Source of the DNA: Boletus sp. NGJ
Lineage: Eukaryota > Basidiomycota > Agaricomycetes > Boletales > Boletaceae
Direction: 5' to 3'
Assembly: GCA_019096195.1 (NCBI GenBank)
Contig: JAGTXK010000139.1
Coordinates: 496,001-560,000, forward strand
DNA: 64,000 nt
The notes under the pieces are model-generated. The model was not told the origin of the DNA. It saw only the letters and a program-made list of their open reading frames with translations, and did no database searches. The translations under genes were made by a program, and so were the position numbers. Shown piece after piece: positions 10,252 to 23,046 of the stretch. The first letter of the stretch is position 1; every line of letters starts with the position of its first letter.

Positions 10252-13200
10252 ATGGGCCCAGCGTTGCCGTCCTCGCTCAGCCCGCATGTCTCTCTTCTCC
10301 CCTCCCCGGACCTCGTCCGTCTCCTCCAGGACGCCTCTCTCCCTCCCCTCCACCACATCCTCCAGTCCTTCTCTCCCCTCCCCCAAGGTACCTCCCCCCC
10401 CTCTGACTATCCTTCTAGCTCGCTCACCCTCGACACCCAGTCACCACACGCACCACCTCTCTCTCCACCGTCTCGCACCCTTCCTTTGCCCTCAGGTTCT
10501 CCGATCTTGCAGACACAGAGCGCGCGTGCCTCGAGGACGACGAGAAGCGCGCCGCCAGAACTATCGACTGGATTGGCGAGCGAATCGCCAAGCAATGCGC
10601 CCACTGGCTCAACGAAATAAACGCCTCTCCGGATCCCTCCTTTACTCGCACACCGTGGTGGGACGAACTCTCCCGCTGCGCCGAGGGCGATCACTTGCCG
10701 TCAAAGTACGACGGTTGGAACCATCCGCTCTCGAGTCAGTCCCATTATCTTTCGTCCCATCCCTCACTCACAGCGTCACAAGTCATTCTAGCCGTATCTA
10801 CCACGGCGCCCAACCCATTGCAAGCTATCACAGCCCTCCATTCTCGTGTACTGGAATTCCCCTCGTGGGTTGACACAACCCATCTCCTCTACACTCTTAT
10901 CGTACATCCGAGAGAATCTCCCCTGTCTGACGAGGAGTACGTCATTCCTCTCTCCTTCTACTGCCACTTCTTCACTTATCTTCCTCAGGGCCGGAGCCCT
11001 CTTCAATGCCGTCAAGAAACAATATGGTTTGCATGCGTTCATCCTTCCTTTATCCCTCCCATCACCGCCACCCCCTCCTGTCCCAGTTCCTGCGTTCCCG
11101 CCTCGTCTCCCACCACCTTCCCCCGAAACCTGGCAAAATGGTTCCCCAACTCCCCATCCCCATTCCACAACGTCCTTGGTTGTTTCACCAAACTTTTTGA
11201 AGCTGTCGGAACCAGACATCCAGCAAATGGCGCGTTTCACACGAGAGTTTGTCGTCATGAGTCTTGTTCCCTGGATGGAAAAATGTGTAGTAGAATGGAA
11301 TGAAGCGTATTCATCCAGCCGACGGCTGCCATCGCGTCTTTTCTCTTCCACTCGCAAGCTTTTTGGTTCAAGTGTTCCACCTGCACAGAATCCCATTCAC
11401 ACTGCTCCTTCCTCCATCTCCTCCCTCCCATCCCGGTCGCAAACTTACAATGCTTCTCAACCTGCGTCCGCCTCAATTGTCCTCGCCGCTCCTCCCTCCC
11501 AGCTACGACGCCTTGCGGAGTTTGCAACTATCCTGGGTGATTACAAACTTGCCACCACTGTATGGGAAGTTCTGCGAAAGGAAAACAAAGGTGGTTCGGT
11601 AATTCAAGCCATCTGCACCTGTTTTATCGATGGAACTGAATATCCCTAGGATATTTTGCCGTTGCTCCTGTCACCCTCCCCTGCCGTTGTCGCGCATGTT
11701 TCATATACACTTTCTACTGTATACCCACACGGTTCAGACATGACCCCTCAGGCTCAGGTGCAAGCCCTTAAATACGCAGTTCGCTGGGAGGCTGGTATTT
11801 CCACCAACGATTTCCTCGGAGATACTTTGGAGGGCGAAAGATGGCTAGTATGGGCAGCGGGAAACGTAGGTTTTCACTCAACCCACGTCCTCAGAATGGC
11901 ACTGATTGGGGCAGCGACGTTGAAGGCTGAGGAACCATCAGCAGCGTTACTTCTCGCTCACGCAGCATTTTTGAGCGCCCGGAAAAATGCAAAGCGGAGA
12001 GCTGCGTTGTGGTACCTTTTCGCTGCTAACAGACTTGAAAAATGTGGCATCGTGGGTCTCTCTTGATCTCATGCCGCGCAAGGTCACATGAACTTGCATT
12101 AGAAACCTCTGACGATGTTCTTCCTACGTAAAGCCCATGAACTCTTCAGCAATCAACCCACAAAGTCACTGTCACCGTCCTTTTGGGACTCGGAGGGGCG
12201 GCTTTCCTCGGAGCTTATACGATTTGATGCAGTGTTGTCGGGCATCGAGCATCCGCTAGGTTAGGCGACCACTTTCCCGTCCCATCGAGGTTAATTGTAA
12301 GTTTTAGGGAGGCTACTATATACGACTGGTGATATCAAGGGTGCGGTCAAGTTCTTCCTCGGGCAATTACGTTGGTCCTCCGCGTCGTCCTCACCACTTG
12401 CCAAAATCGATCGCCCAAATGGAGACGGAAGTATGGAAGCTAATTCAGACAAAGTCTTGTTAGAAGACTTCAGGGTGGCATTCTCGGTGCGTTGTCGATG
12501 AAAAGAAAATCACTGGCCTAACCCCGGTGTAGCATTTGAGGTCAATCTCCAGTCAAGATATCGATGTTCATGATTTGAAGTTGCCAATATCCTTTGTGTT
12601 CCCGGCGTCGAGTCGCACACGACTAACTCGAGATTCTACCAACGGAGATCAGGCGGAATGGGAAAGGAGGGAGGAGATATGGTCAACATTTTGGAGAACT
12701 CGCGGCAAAGACACCCTTGAGAAGAGTGGCAGGGCCGCTGTGGGTGGTAAGTCGTGCTAACAGGTTACATTAATGTTATATTTCATTTCCACCCCTTAGA
12801 ACCCTTTTGGGTGGACGTTGCTTTGCAAAACCCATTGGACACAGAGGTAGCTTTCACCAACATAACGCTCGTAGTGGAAGCGTGGGATAAAGATACTTCG
12901 TGGATTAACAAATATGTCACTGTTGAACGCGTGGACGAGGTCGTCCTTGGTGCGAAGGAAAACCGTATGGTGAGAGTTCACGAGACATGTGAACCTTGAA
13001 ATTCATGCCTTCTGTTCGATCTCATCCAGATTTCAATTGCGGTGAAAGCATCGCAGGCAGCTTCGTTAACTATCCCCAGCATCACATACAATTTCCTTGG
13101 ACTGTTTCCCGCTAGAGAATCCCTTGCACGACGTGGTAGACGACTACAAGATACTCTTCAACAAAGACAATCTGTGACCTACGCTCCAGATATATTAATT

Positions 13201-15070
13201 AGAACCGACGTCGAGGAGGCAAGTCAAGAGCTCGCTGTCTCGTTTGAGAACAATGAGTCACTCGTCCTCAACGAAGGTGAGCACAAGTCGATGAAGCTTT
13301 GGATGACAAATGCAGGATGCAAAACCATCGGCGAGATATGGTTGGTGGGTGGTCCAGAGGATCAGATGTGGCTAGAGTCATCAGAAAGCGAATCTTGTGA
13401 GCTTCTGTTAGGACCAGAAATTGGACCAACCACTCACTTTCTGCTAGTATCGGTAGCAGCTGGCTCTACCGAAACTCTTCATATAGGCAACAAACTTTCA
13501 TCATGGAGTCCCTATGTTATACCCATCAATGAGGAACTTCACTCCGGTGACAGCACCGTCGTCACTCTTACATGGCGTCCTGGTCATGTTGCATACCAGC
13601 AACTTTGCCTGCTTTTCGTGTATCGAGAGGTAAATATCATATCCATGTTCTGGTTTCCATGCTGAATACCTCCCGTCTATAGACTGAAGGTCACGCCTTC
13701 CATTGTACACGTGTGACGAGAACCTATCATGTCAATCCTTCGTTAGAATTATCGGCAACTTTCTCTCCAAACCCCTCGATTGATAGTGCATATCTCATTA
13801 ACCTTGAAGTATCTAATCTGTCTTCGAGGTCTTTGCGAGTCAAACAGGTTACTGCCATTAGCCCTACCTGGGAGTGCCATCACTTGACACCACTTTCATC
13901 GTAAGTTCCCAGTGCGATTTTGTTACTGTAGCTAATCAGGATCGATTAGTACACCGTTACAACCTGCGCAGCTGATCACTATGTCATTCAATACATCCCC
14001 TTTAGATTCCTCGGCTTGTATAGAGGCTACAACCGCCTTTGTCTCGAGAACTTTGGGCAATGTCTTAAACGGTCGCAAGGTTGAACCGGAGGATCCACCA
14101 CCCCTGGACCTTACGTGTTGCCATACTTCCACTGTAAGCTAGATTGTATTAGAACAATTCATTCGCTTTCACACACCTTCTCTAGTATGATTCCTGTATT
14201 TCGGTGCATGACCCCGCTATCTCGTGTCTCTTCCTGTCAGAAAAGAGGAAGGTCATTGCCAACTCCATAGCTCAATCACATCCGCACATTCCGGCTATCA
14301 CTCATCCTCAAATTTTTCCTCTCTTCAACCCCCTTTCTGTGGATTTCTTGATATTCTGGGAAATACCCTCCGAGCGAAGAACAGGCTTTATCCTACTGTC
14401 GGGCCTGAATCTTGGTGCAGGTCATGCTGCTCTTCAAGAAGCTATCGAGAATGTAGAGAGTGCGAAAGTCAAGCGGAGCATGTATGCAGAAACTCAGCGC
14501 GAGAAGACGGAGATACTGCAATCGATTCGTGACAGTGAATGGAATGCTGAGATGAATCCTCTAGTCGTCACGATTCAGGAAGGTGTGGTAGAACACGATT
14601 TTAGCCAAGGGTGCGTCCCGTCACATCGGCCTAGTCTGCCATGCTCACTCGTGTCAGACCCTGTCTCGCAACTGTGAAATTCTTTCTGAGGAACCATTCG
14701 TTGACCCACCCATCCCGCTATGTGATCAAATTTGGTGCGAGAGAAGATGAATTTGAGCAGTCGCAAGTGTCACTCTTAGTTCCATGGCCCTTGTTGCTCA
14801 TCCGCTTGTAGTGATCTGCTTCCACCACACTATGTAGGAAGGCTCGCCATTCGAGGTATACTGTGTTCTTCACAATCGACAACTGTTGAAACGAGACTCT
14901 GGGCTGCCCGTCCCGGAACGTATGCACTGTCAAGCTGGCAAGTCGAGACGATTGTTGGAGAACCAGGTTCAAATCATGATCACTCCCCGTGGCGTACAAG
15001 ACACCGTTATGTGCAACGACCTCCTTTAGATCACCACCCACGTATGATAGTAATAGACGTCCCTCGGTAG
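10252..15070 (+). CDS. TRS85: TRAPP complex subunit TRAPPC8 / Trs85
   Basis: Subunit of the TRAPP tethering complex (TRAPPIII), needed for autophagy and Golgi traffic through Rab1/Ypt1. Exons joined by eye give a long protein with family blocks in order: LPSSLSPHVSLL at the start, LFNAVKKQYGLHAF, FTREFVVMSLVPWMEKC, SSRRLPSRLFSS, then the alpha-solenoid part (AALWYLFAANRLEKCGI joined to KPLTMFFLRKAHEL) and C-terminal beta-rich parts ending YVGRLAIRGIL and ARPGTYAL. About fourteen exons, mostly with introns of 40-60 nt. The last intron (14,769-14,811) is only 43 nt and was placed because the family sequence resumes in another frame after it. An upstream in-frame ATG at 10,228 could add eight residues; 10,252 fits the family better. 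Confidence 0.85.
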
Positions 15071-15170
15071 GATCCAATGATGCTTCCATTGAAGGTCCAT
15101 AGAATTAACATGAGGTTGATGCAAGCTTGACAAGTAGAACAGCGAGTAGGTATGATCATTCAGCGGTCAT

Positions 15171-16129
15171 TCAGCTTTGGCGGCAGCAGACGCTGCGCGA
15201 TCCCGTTCCTTCTGCTCTTCCTCTTTCTTTGCGGCGGCAAGGCGTAATTTCTTCATCTTGATGTTGACGAGTGTCTAGCAGAGGGGGGATCAGACCTGGA
15301 CGGAACCCAAACAAGAAGCGACCGACTCCAAGAGCAAATTGGATAATGTTGAAGAAAGGGACCCAGAGCTAGAGCTGTTTCAGTTTCATTCGTTTGAGAA
15401 CATACGGGCCACCTACCTCGACGGGAATGAACTGTTGTGCAACCACCATCGACAAGGGCGAGACGATCCAAGTTACCTGGTGAAAATGATCAGGCCCTAC
15501 AACGATATGTGCAAATTTAAGACGCACTCGGATGACCGCAAAGAAACCTGCTTTGACTGTACGGGCGACGTCCTCGAAGGACTTGGCACCATTAATCACA
15601 GCCATGGAGGCCAAGTAAGCTATTCGAGGCGTTAACAGGTCGAGTTCAACACCGAACGAGGGTGCCACGTGGATCATACGACTGACCAGTGGTCTGGATG
15701 GGTGCAACGAGCAGGTTGTTCGCCAGCACTTGCGCCAATCTGTACTTGAGACCGACTTTACCGGCAAAGGATTTCTGCAGAAAGCCAACGAGGAAATGGC
15801 CGAGTGGTGCAGACACGAAGAAGCCGTAGAGGGCCATTTTGAACGCTTTGGTGTTGATGTGCACGCATGCGAGTGCTTTGGAGAGCGCGGAGGCATCCTT
15901 TGGGGTTGGGTTGGGTGGAACACCGGCAGCGTTCGACCCGATGACCTCCTGGAGGAACGAGAATGTTGCTACGATGGTCATGATTCGGAGTCATGCATGC
16001 CCGGGCACGAAAAACAGGAGATCTACCTGAGGTTATCGCCTTGGTGCGAAGAGGGTTTGTGGCGAGCTGGACAAGATACTGAGCCAGCAAAGGGTGCAAT
16101 GGTGCCTTTGGTGAGATTTGTGCACTCAT
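15171..16129 (-). CDS. Mpv17/PMP22 family membrane protein
   Basis: Small four-helix membrane protein of the Mpv17/PMP22 family, found in peroxisomal or mitochondrial inner membranes and thought to form channels. The start is MSAQISPKAPLHPLLAQYL. Later blocks read FLQEVIGSN, KMALYGFFVSAPLGHFLV, AVINGAKSFEDVA, TWIVSPLSMVVAQQFIPVE, LWVPFFNIIQFALG and a basic tail KMKKLRLAAAKKEEEQ. The LWVPFFN block and basic tail are the family signature. Introns of about 50 nt; the final splice (GTCGGT donor) is needed to reach the basic tail. It runs tail to tail with TRAPPC8, with 100 bp between stop codons. Fungal relatives with this basic tail are usually called peroxisomal PMP22-like, but the location is inferred. 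Confidence 0.88.
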
Positions 16130-16314
16130 CGTTAGGGGTGGCGATTCAGAGGATGCGGTGGGTGCCGACGGTACCGTCCTAGTATTTTGAGTTTCGTAAC
16201 CAGGTCAACCAGTCATATGTATCAAGTGAATGGTAATTGGTATGATTAAACGCGCATCCTAGGACGAGGATATTATTTCTCTATGATCAGAAATCTAACA
16301 AGACCAAGGTACTA

Positions 16315-17769
16315 TCATTGACGGGTCTTCACCCAAACTTTGACGTAGTCCGCGAAAGAAACCATGCAAATTGTCTGCCAGATGCCAAGAGCAATGCGAG
16401 GCGTTACTCCCCGGTAAAGACCTTTCATGCCGTTCTCTTTGTAGATGAATTTCAACGTGTTCAGAATGGTAAGTTTTTCTGGGCGATTTGCATTAGCAGT
16501 CGCCTTAGCCATCGATTGCATCTTGTAATGTGTCAGTTCCACAGAAATAAGCCTTATAAAGAGACCATACTTCAACACGGACAACTTCGATCGGCTGATT
16601 CCATGTCGCCAAAGCACCTCCGATTGAAGAAGCAAGTATCTTGTCGACTGCACCCAATTTCTCATGTTCACCTTTGCCACGCACATTCCGGATCGCTGTC
16701 TCTGTCAATCGGGCAAAACCCATTCTGAAACATCATCAGCTGATGAAAGATCAAAAGGCTCAGGGAGATAACGCACCGTGAACCCCAGTTTGTGCATTGA
16801 CGCACAGCGACTGCGTTGACACCTTTGTTGATACCACGAATACCCTCCTTTCGGTATATGTCCATGAATACTTGAAAGGTTGACCGCTGTACGCCACTTG
16901 TAGCTTCCTTGTGTCGAGTAATTTCAACAGTCTTCATGCAGGTCGTGAAACCTATCAAGCAAGTGTGTGAGTAAACAGTAAGGTACCAGGGACGTTGTAT
17001 CAGTCCCGAAAGACGGCAAGGTTTGTGAGAGCATAGCGGCGGGCGCTAGCCTTGATGTGTGTATCATTGTAGCTCATCGGCAATCCAACAATATTCACTT
17101 ACCCATAGTTGCGTAAGCTTGAGCAATACCACCGCCCATACCGCCCAAGAGACCAGCTGCGGCCGGGCTGATGCCCATACCCACCACACCAGACTCAATT
17201 TCTGAAGCAGTGAAGAGTAAGACGCCGCCTTTCGTGGAAGCCTCTATCCATGCCTGCAGACGCGAGGTAAGGGACGGAGTGGTGAGGTGACGAACACGCG
17301 CTCGCGTACCCATGGGATCAGTCCTTGAAAGAAGCCAGCGACACCACCACGAGCCCAGACAGTCTGGGTAGCCTGGAGCATTGTCTGTGACCGGTTAGCA
17401 GCCATTTGGGTTTTAAGGACCTCGAGAGGCTGTCCTAGGGTCGTCACCTGATGAAAAGGTTATTCACATGCAGACAGGCACCAAAACAGATAGTGCAGAC
17501 TGGCCTCCTGGAATAGCGGGGAAACAGGTGAGAGACTGGAATGGAAAATAACAGAAAAGGCGACTGACGAACTAGTAGTCGCGGCGACGAGATGAAGTCG
17601 TCAGTGTCAGCATGGTTTTAATACCAAGATGGTGCACAGTACCATGTTCATGATCGCACCTGTTGGACGAAGTGTAAGAACGAGCGCGTCACTAGACGGA
17701 GAAGGACATACCGACGGCAATGTTTGACCAGTTGACGCCCTTTTGGCCAGGTTCTTTTTGGATTGCCAT
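16315..17769 (-). CDS. YHM2: Mitochondrial citrate/oxoglutarate carrier YHM2 (SLC25 family)
   Basis: Inner-membrane antiporter exchanging citrate and oxoglutarate, part of the NADPH-supplying citrate cycle; the yeast protein also binds mitochondrial DNA. Three carrier repeats are visible, with matrix motifs PLEVLK (in [17 protein letters not shown]), a middle repeat around [11 protein letters not shown] and PIEVVR (in [14 protein letters not shown]). The blocks [31 protein letters not shown] and [17 protein letters not shown] match yeast YHM2 closely and separate it from other carriers. Start at 17,769 ([11 protein letters not shown]). The intron before TTLGQP (17,642-17,448) is 195 nt against about 50 nt elsewhere, and the join as read lacks two residues present in yeast, so one or two tiny exons may lie inside it. 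Confidence 0.92.
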
Positions 17770-18382
17770 CTTGTACTTGAGAGTAAAAGGAATGAAACGA
17801 AAGAGACGAAGGTCGGGAACAAGGACTCGGACTCTTGGTTTTGCATCTAAAATGGGCCAACACAGGCGAGCCTTCCTTACTAGGAATAGCACCTGCCATT
17901 TCGGGAAAACAGCGCTGACCCACTCCCGGTGTACACTGTACAGTACGACAACCAAGTTCATTATGTGACCAAAGTACATACCAACTATTTAGAGTCTCCG
18001 TGCGTGCACGACTAGGAATAGGTGTGTAGTGAAATTAGAGTATAAAAACCGTCCCGTGACCATGAAAGAGAACTGGGGTATGGCGTCGCGAGGTGGGTAG
18101 AGCTCCGGAATGCATATGAACAACCATGGTCGGAAAGAGCCACGAGAAAGAGGGATGGGAACCGCACCGAATCCACGAGGCTGGAAAGAAACGAGGGTTG
18201 CCGTTGGGTGTTCGATCATGGTGATGCCGATTTCATTGCCTCCAGGTCTGCCTTCAATCTGCAAGAAAACGTGCGAGACGCAGTCAATAAATTAGTTCCA
18301 ATGAGCACGGTCCGATCAAATCAAAAGACGAATGACACAAAAATTGTACAGTAGAGACCGCCATGGTGAAGAAGCAACGTAG
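17770..18382. other. Intergenic stretch upstream of YHM2
   Basis: 613 bp between the YHM2 start and the stop of the coiled-coil gene, both on the minus strand. Small open frames exist on both strands (for example 17,989-18,264 minus) but none has a recognisable domain or supporting splice pattern. A TATAAAAA on the plus strand near 18,040 has no gene behind it. Confidence 0.5.
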
Positions 18383-21300
18383 TTAGATGAAATCAAAGAT
18401 CACGGCCAGCGCAATCACTACTCCAAACAAACTCTGCAGTCCAAAGACCTTGACATACCGAGTGATTGAATCTTGACTTTCTTCTTGTTCTTGTTCAAGA
18501 TATTGGATCTCCATCGATTTCCGGGCAACATCTTGCTGAACTTCGTCCAACCGCCCCTGAAGTGTATCCACCTCCATCCTCATTCCCCTGACAACGCGAT
18601 CGTGCTCAGTCTCTAGGTCATGCATTTTCAGATTGTGTGCCTCGTGGACCTTCTGCAACTCGTCCCGTGTGACGGTCGTGGCAGACACGTGGACAGTACC
18701 GTTGCTCCTTGGAGCCACAGCAGGCTCGACAGCAGCCAATTGAGCCCTCAGCATCGCAATTTCACCCTCCATATCGGAGAGCGACAATGCTAGCTCGGAT
18801 TTCTGAGCAGCCAGGGTGCTGAGCTCCCCGTCGTGGATGGAATGGAGTCTCATTACTTCTTCCACACGAACGCGTGCCGCCTCCTCAAGCTCCTTGGAGT
18901 GGTTCGTCGACATCTCTGAGAGAGACTCCTTCGTAACAGCCAAAACGTCGTTGAGCATGACATTTTCGTCACGAAGGTTGGCAATCTCTTTGGTGAGACA
19001 CTCAACCTCGCCTGCCTGATCGGCATTGGCGGAGGCTGCTATGAAGTTGGTGCGGGCGTCCTCAAGCTGTGCCCTCAGGCTCTCGCACTCAACATGTGAA
19101 GTGTCCAAGCCAGCCTTCGCCTTGGAGAGATCATCCTGGGTGGCGCGAAGCTCGAGTGATTGGCTATGAAATTTCTTTTCAATGGCGCTAACTTGAGATT
19201 CGAGGATAGCTTCATGTTCTGCCTGGAGACCGTTCACGGTAGACTGATGAGCAGCACGAAGTTGCTCGATGGTTGCTTGGGACTCGGCACGCAAACCTAG
19301 GAGGTCTTGGCCATGTACTTCTCCTGCCTCGTTCTGTATTCTGTGTTAGCCTATACAACGAGCGGAAGTACTTTACTTGCCTTGGCTCGCTCAAACGCTT
19401 CTTGAAGAAGTTGGTCATGTTCATCCCTCACTGCATCAACCTTGGCATCATACTTCGCCTCCACGGCCTATTAGAGTATGTTGTTGAGGGTTACATTCGT
19501 ATACAAGGGTCATGCTCACCTCGAGCTCAGCGGTGAGCCGCTTAATTTCTTCCGACAGCTCAATATGCTTCGAGAGATATGATTGCTCAGTTTCTTCCAT
19601 TTCCTGTTCGTGTACTTCATTGGATGCATGGGCTGCTGCCTTTGTCTCGTCGTGGGCAGCATGGACGGCAGCAAGTTCGGCCCTCAATGCCTCGACCTCG
19701 GCGATAGCTTGGGCGAGATCCGTTTGAATGAGCTCCACCTCGCTGGTGTGAAGCAAAGCAGCATCGGTGGCCTTCTGCGTGCTGTCTGCGTTCCGAGCTT
19801 CGGCATCACGTAGAACTTGCTGCGTGGCGGCAACGGCCTCCATGAACTCACTTTCCAACTTTTGGAGGCGGTCAAGGGTCCTCTTGTGCTCATCCTCGGC
19901 GTTCTCTTGACTCTCCTTCAGCTCCAGAATTTCAACTTCCAGTTCGGAGATCTTGGCTGCGCTCTCTATTCTCTCCGCTTTCAGTTCGCCGATACGAGCA
20001 GTAAGAGCGATTACTTCAGCTGCGTGCTCTTGTGATTCGTTGGACCTCGCTGCTGCATCTTGAAGAGCTTTGTTATGTGCAGCTCTAAGACTATTCACTT
20101 CTGCGGTGACGGTTTCAACGTCGGCCTTGGCCCTGAGGAAAGCTTCACGCTCCATCTGCGCAGCTGCCGCAGCCTCAACGGCTGACTGATCACTCGAAGA
20201 CCGCAGTGACTCAAAATTCTCCTGGGCAGCCGCGATATCCGCCTGCAGTGTTTCGATATGCGCCTCAAGGGTCCTGATGCTTTCTGCATGGCCTGCCATA
20301 GACTCGTTCGCATTTTTGAGCTACAATACAAATATCAGAAAGGAGCGGAATTGAATGACAAGATTCCTACCTCTTCACTGACGGACTTGAGCACAGCTAG
20401 GTCATGAGAGTGTTCCGTTTCCACTTGTTGCAAGCGAGCTTTGAGACCACTGATGTCAGCGTCCGACGTTTGCTTCCTGATTTGAAGTTGCTCGATAGAC
20501 GAAGTCTTGGTTCTGACATCAACTAGAGCTTCGCTAAGAGATACTTCAAGTTGCAAAATCTTGGCTTCAAGGGTAGTTACTACACCCGACTTGGTGGAGA
20601 GGCTCTCATTTGCTTCCCTTAGCTGTGAGGCATGTCAGCGCATGGGTCAACAGCATTCGAAAGTAGTGTCATACCTTTTCCTGTAGATCATCAAGCACGT
20701 TTCCGTCGTCACGAACCTCCCGTATGGAAGAGATTGACCCCATTGGCCGCATTGCGCGAGCTTGCGGAGGCGGCGCAGCAGCGGGGGGTAAGCTTTGTCT
20801 TGAGTTGGAAGGCGTCCTCCTCACGGCCTCTGAAACAGAGGCACGAGGGCGAGAAGGTGGGGCGGCAGCACTACCGGTTGCATTAGACTTCAGGGACGCA
20901 ACTGAGCCAACTGGAGAAACAACAGATGGACGGGAGGTCGCATTCACCTCGGTGGGAGGAGGTTTGGATGAAGCAGAGGATGCCAGCGATGCCAGCAAGG
21001 TTGAAGTGCGTGATTTGGGTGGCAGAGGTGCTCCAGTAGCCGAAGGCGCCCTCGGCGGGAGCATAGACGATCTCCTGCTGGGTGGAGCGGGGCCAGAACC
21101 TGAGCCTCTAGATGAAGCCATCGTCGCGGTCTTCGTTGGATTCGCAGAAGAAGTGGTAGTTGGTTTTTTTGCGGTGGATGGTGTAGCGGTAGCGGTTTTG
21201 GAGAGAGGGGAAGAGGTGGTTTTGCCTGGAGGGGCTGCTTTGGCATTGCCAGCACTCAACGTGGCAGAATTTGAAGCCTGTCCAGCACATGGTTAATATG

Positions 21301-21736
21301 AAGCAAGCGTGCGCATAAAGCACGCCCAACGCACCTTCTTGTCTGTCGGCGTGGATGAATTTAGTTTGCCGGAAACGGACTTGGCAAGCGCTGTTGCCTT
21401 GTCCTTGTTTGCAGGGGTCGTACGTTTAGAAGGGACTCCATCGGCCTTCTTGGACACCTCCGTGATGGAAGCAGGACCAGGCTCGGTAAAGACGTCCTCT
21501 TGAGTAGCTTCGTGGAGGTCGCCGCCTACATCTTTTACTCTTTCGTCAAGGCTCGGTGCAAGTTTGGCGGTATCTTGCACAATTTCCGGTTCAACCTGTG
21601 CATTAGGGTCTTGATCTACCACGTCAGAGGCCTCATGTTCCCCGCGAGCGTCAGATGGGGGGTCCTGAGACGCGGGGACGGTTTCAAGGGAGACATGCGA
21701 ATCAGGAGTTGGAGAGATCAAGTCGACGTCGGCCAT
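18383..21736 (-). CDS. Long coiled-coil protein with a C-terminal membrane anchor
   Basis: Protein of about 1,000 residues in roughly six exons. The first about 130 residues are acidic (start MADVDLISP). A basic Ser/Ala/Pro/Thr-rich disordered region follows (PPSRRSSMLPPRAPSATG) up to SISSIREVRDDGNVLDDLQ. From there to near the end runs a heptad-rich coiled coil with hundreds of residues of Glu, Ala, Leu and Gln. The last about 20 residues (FGLQSLFGVVIALAVIFDFI) form a hydrophobic segment with nothing after it, as in tail-anchored proteins. The design, a disordered head, a long rod and a tail anchor, resembles golgins or nuclear-envelope and ER tethers. No family name can be given. The start codon at 21,736 is the first ATG in the acidic frame. 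Confidence 0.75.
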
Positions 21737-21904
21737 GATCAATGAAGATGATGGCGGCAGGATCAAAGTGAGTGGAAGGAGCGGAAGAGGAAGTAAAGTC
21801 TCAAAGAAAATAAAAATTGGACACTGCAACTAGCCAGAACGTAATTCGAACAAGACAAATGTCAAACTTTTATTTACACATACATAAACATGGAAAAACT
21901 AGCG

Positions 21905-22980
21905 TTACTTGAGATCCGCGTACAGGTTCAACGCATTCAGCGTAGGCTCATCGAGCGACCCGTGATTGTACGATAGAACAGAAACCTGTTGGCAACATTA
22001 GCCTCTGATTGCGTGCTGCGCAAGGTTCAGAGCATCTCACTCCTCCAGGTTCGACACTAAAGTGTGTTCCTACACCAGAGTCAGCGCATCAGACTCGTGT
22101 CGATGTGGGCGATCATACCAAGTGCCAAGTCAAGGTTGATCCACCGCGAAATGAACACGCGATTAAAGTGCCCATGAGCGACGATAAGGACGTCACGAGC
22201 GCCTTTACCCTCCTCAAAATACTGGTGGTGATACTCGCAAACCTGTGTGGCCTCAGTCGGACACGAGCGCAGGTCTACAGGGCTGCTTGACCTTTGCGAT
22301 CATGCCATCCACGCGGGAGCGCATATTGTCCACACTCTCACCCCCGGGGCAACTAGCAATCAGGGTTATGAGGCATTCCGGCGGGCCAGATCGGCATACA
22401 TACCCATCCCTCCAGATGTCCCAGCCCGGCTGTTTGGCTAGAATCTCTTCCTTGAAGAGCCCTTCGTAATTACCATAGTCCCATTCGCACGCTTCTTCGG
22501 TTATGATGTGATCAGGGAACTTCGGCAGGTGTTCAAACAAGAGATGGAACGTCTTGTGGGCGCGGATGCGGGGTGAGATGAAGACAACACCAAGGTTCTT
22601 CGGGTCAAGAGCTCCTGTGAATCGAGTTAATGGCCTGTCGGTCGTTTCAGGAAGTACTGACTGCCCTCCCCGACTAAAAGCAGTGCTTTCTCCTTGATTT
22701 GCTGTTCGCCACGAGCTGTGAGGGGGATGTCACTCCTCCCTGTCTGAGGTCAACGAAGCTCAGTGCGGGGTAGGGGTATTATCTCGAGAGACTAAGCTCA
22801 CATGACGTCTATCAGTAGACGAGGGTGTGAGATCAATCAATCAGGACGCGAAGCAGAAGGCAAGCTCACCCGTTCAGAGACCACTCGGTTTCGCCTGGGC
22901 AGTGTCAACGTCGCTCGTGGTTATATGTATGTAAACTGACCGTGTCGGATGAGAAAAACCCTTGGTGGGGGACGAGCCAT
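21905..22980 (-). CDS. SHB17: Histidine phosphatase, SHB17-like (sedoheptulose-1,7-bisphosphatase type)
   Basis: Member of the phosphoglycerate-mutase-like histidine phosphatase family. Exons joined by eye give the catalytic RHGETEW motif near residue 12 (FLIRHG, then an intron, then ETEWSLNGRHTG), the FISPRIRAHKT block, EWDYGNYEGL, GWDIWRDG, CPGGES and the second catalytic histidine in IVAHGH. The C-terminal end reads VSVLSYNHGSLDEPTL. The order of WDYGNYEG, IWRDG and GGES is that of yeast SHB17, which hydrolyses sedoheptulose-1,7-bisphosphate in riboneogenesis. About eight short exons. It is head to head with VPS18 with only 66 bp between start codons. The exact substrate is inferred from family resemblance. 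Confidence 0.82.
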
Positions 22981-23046
22981 TGCAGTCGAGATAGGAGAGA
23001 TGTCAAGCCAGTTAAGGCAAGCTTGACTTGACTTTTGACCGCGACC
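22981..23046. promoter_or_regulatory. 66-bp shared upstream region of SHB17-like gene and VPS18
   Basis: Two start codons face away from each other across 66 bp. No TATA box was seen. One bidirectional promoter is very likely given the size. Confidence 0.55.

Noticed and set aside
10788-11396. Minus-strand open frame of 202 residues opposite TRAPPC8
   Set aside because: Low-complexity Gly/Arg-rich complement of conserved TRAPPC8 exons.
17989-18264. Possible small gene (91 residues) upstream of YHM2
   Set aside because: No domain, no splice support and no clear promoter; lies in the YHM2 upstream region.
20724-21296. Plus-strand open frame of 190 residues rich in Gly, Ala and Glu
   Set aside because: It is the complement of the Ser/Ala/Pro-rich head of the coiled-coil gene and has no independent signal.
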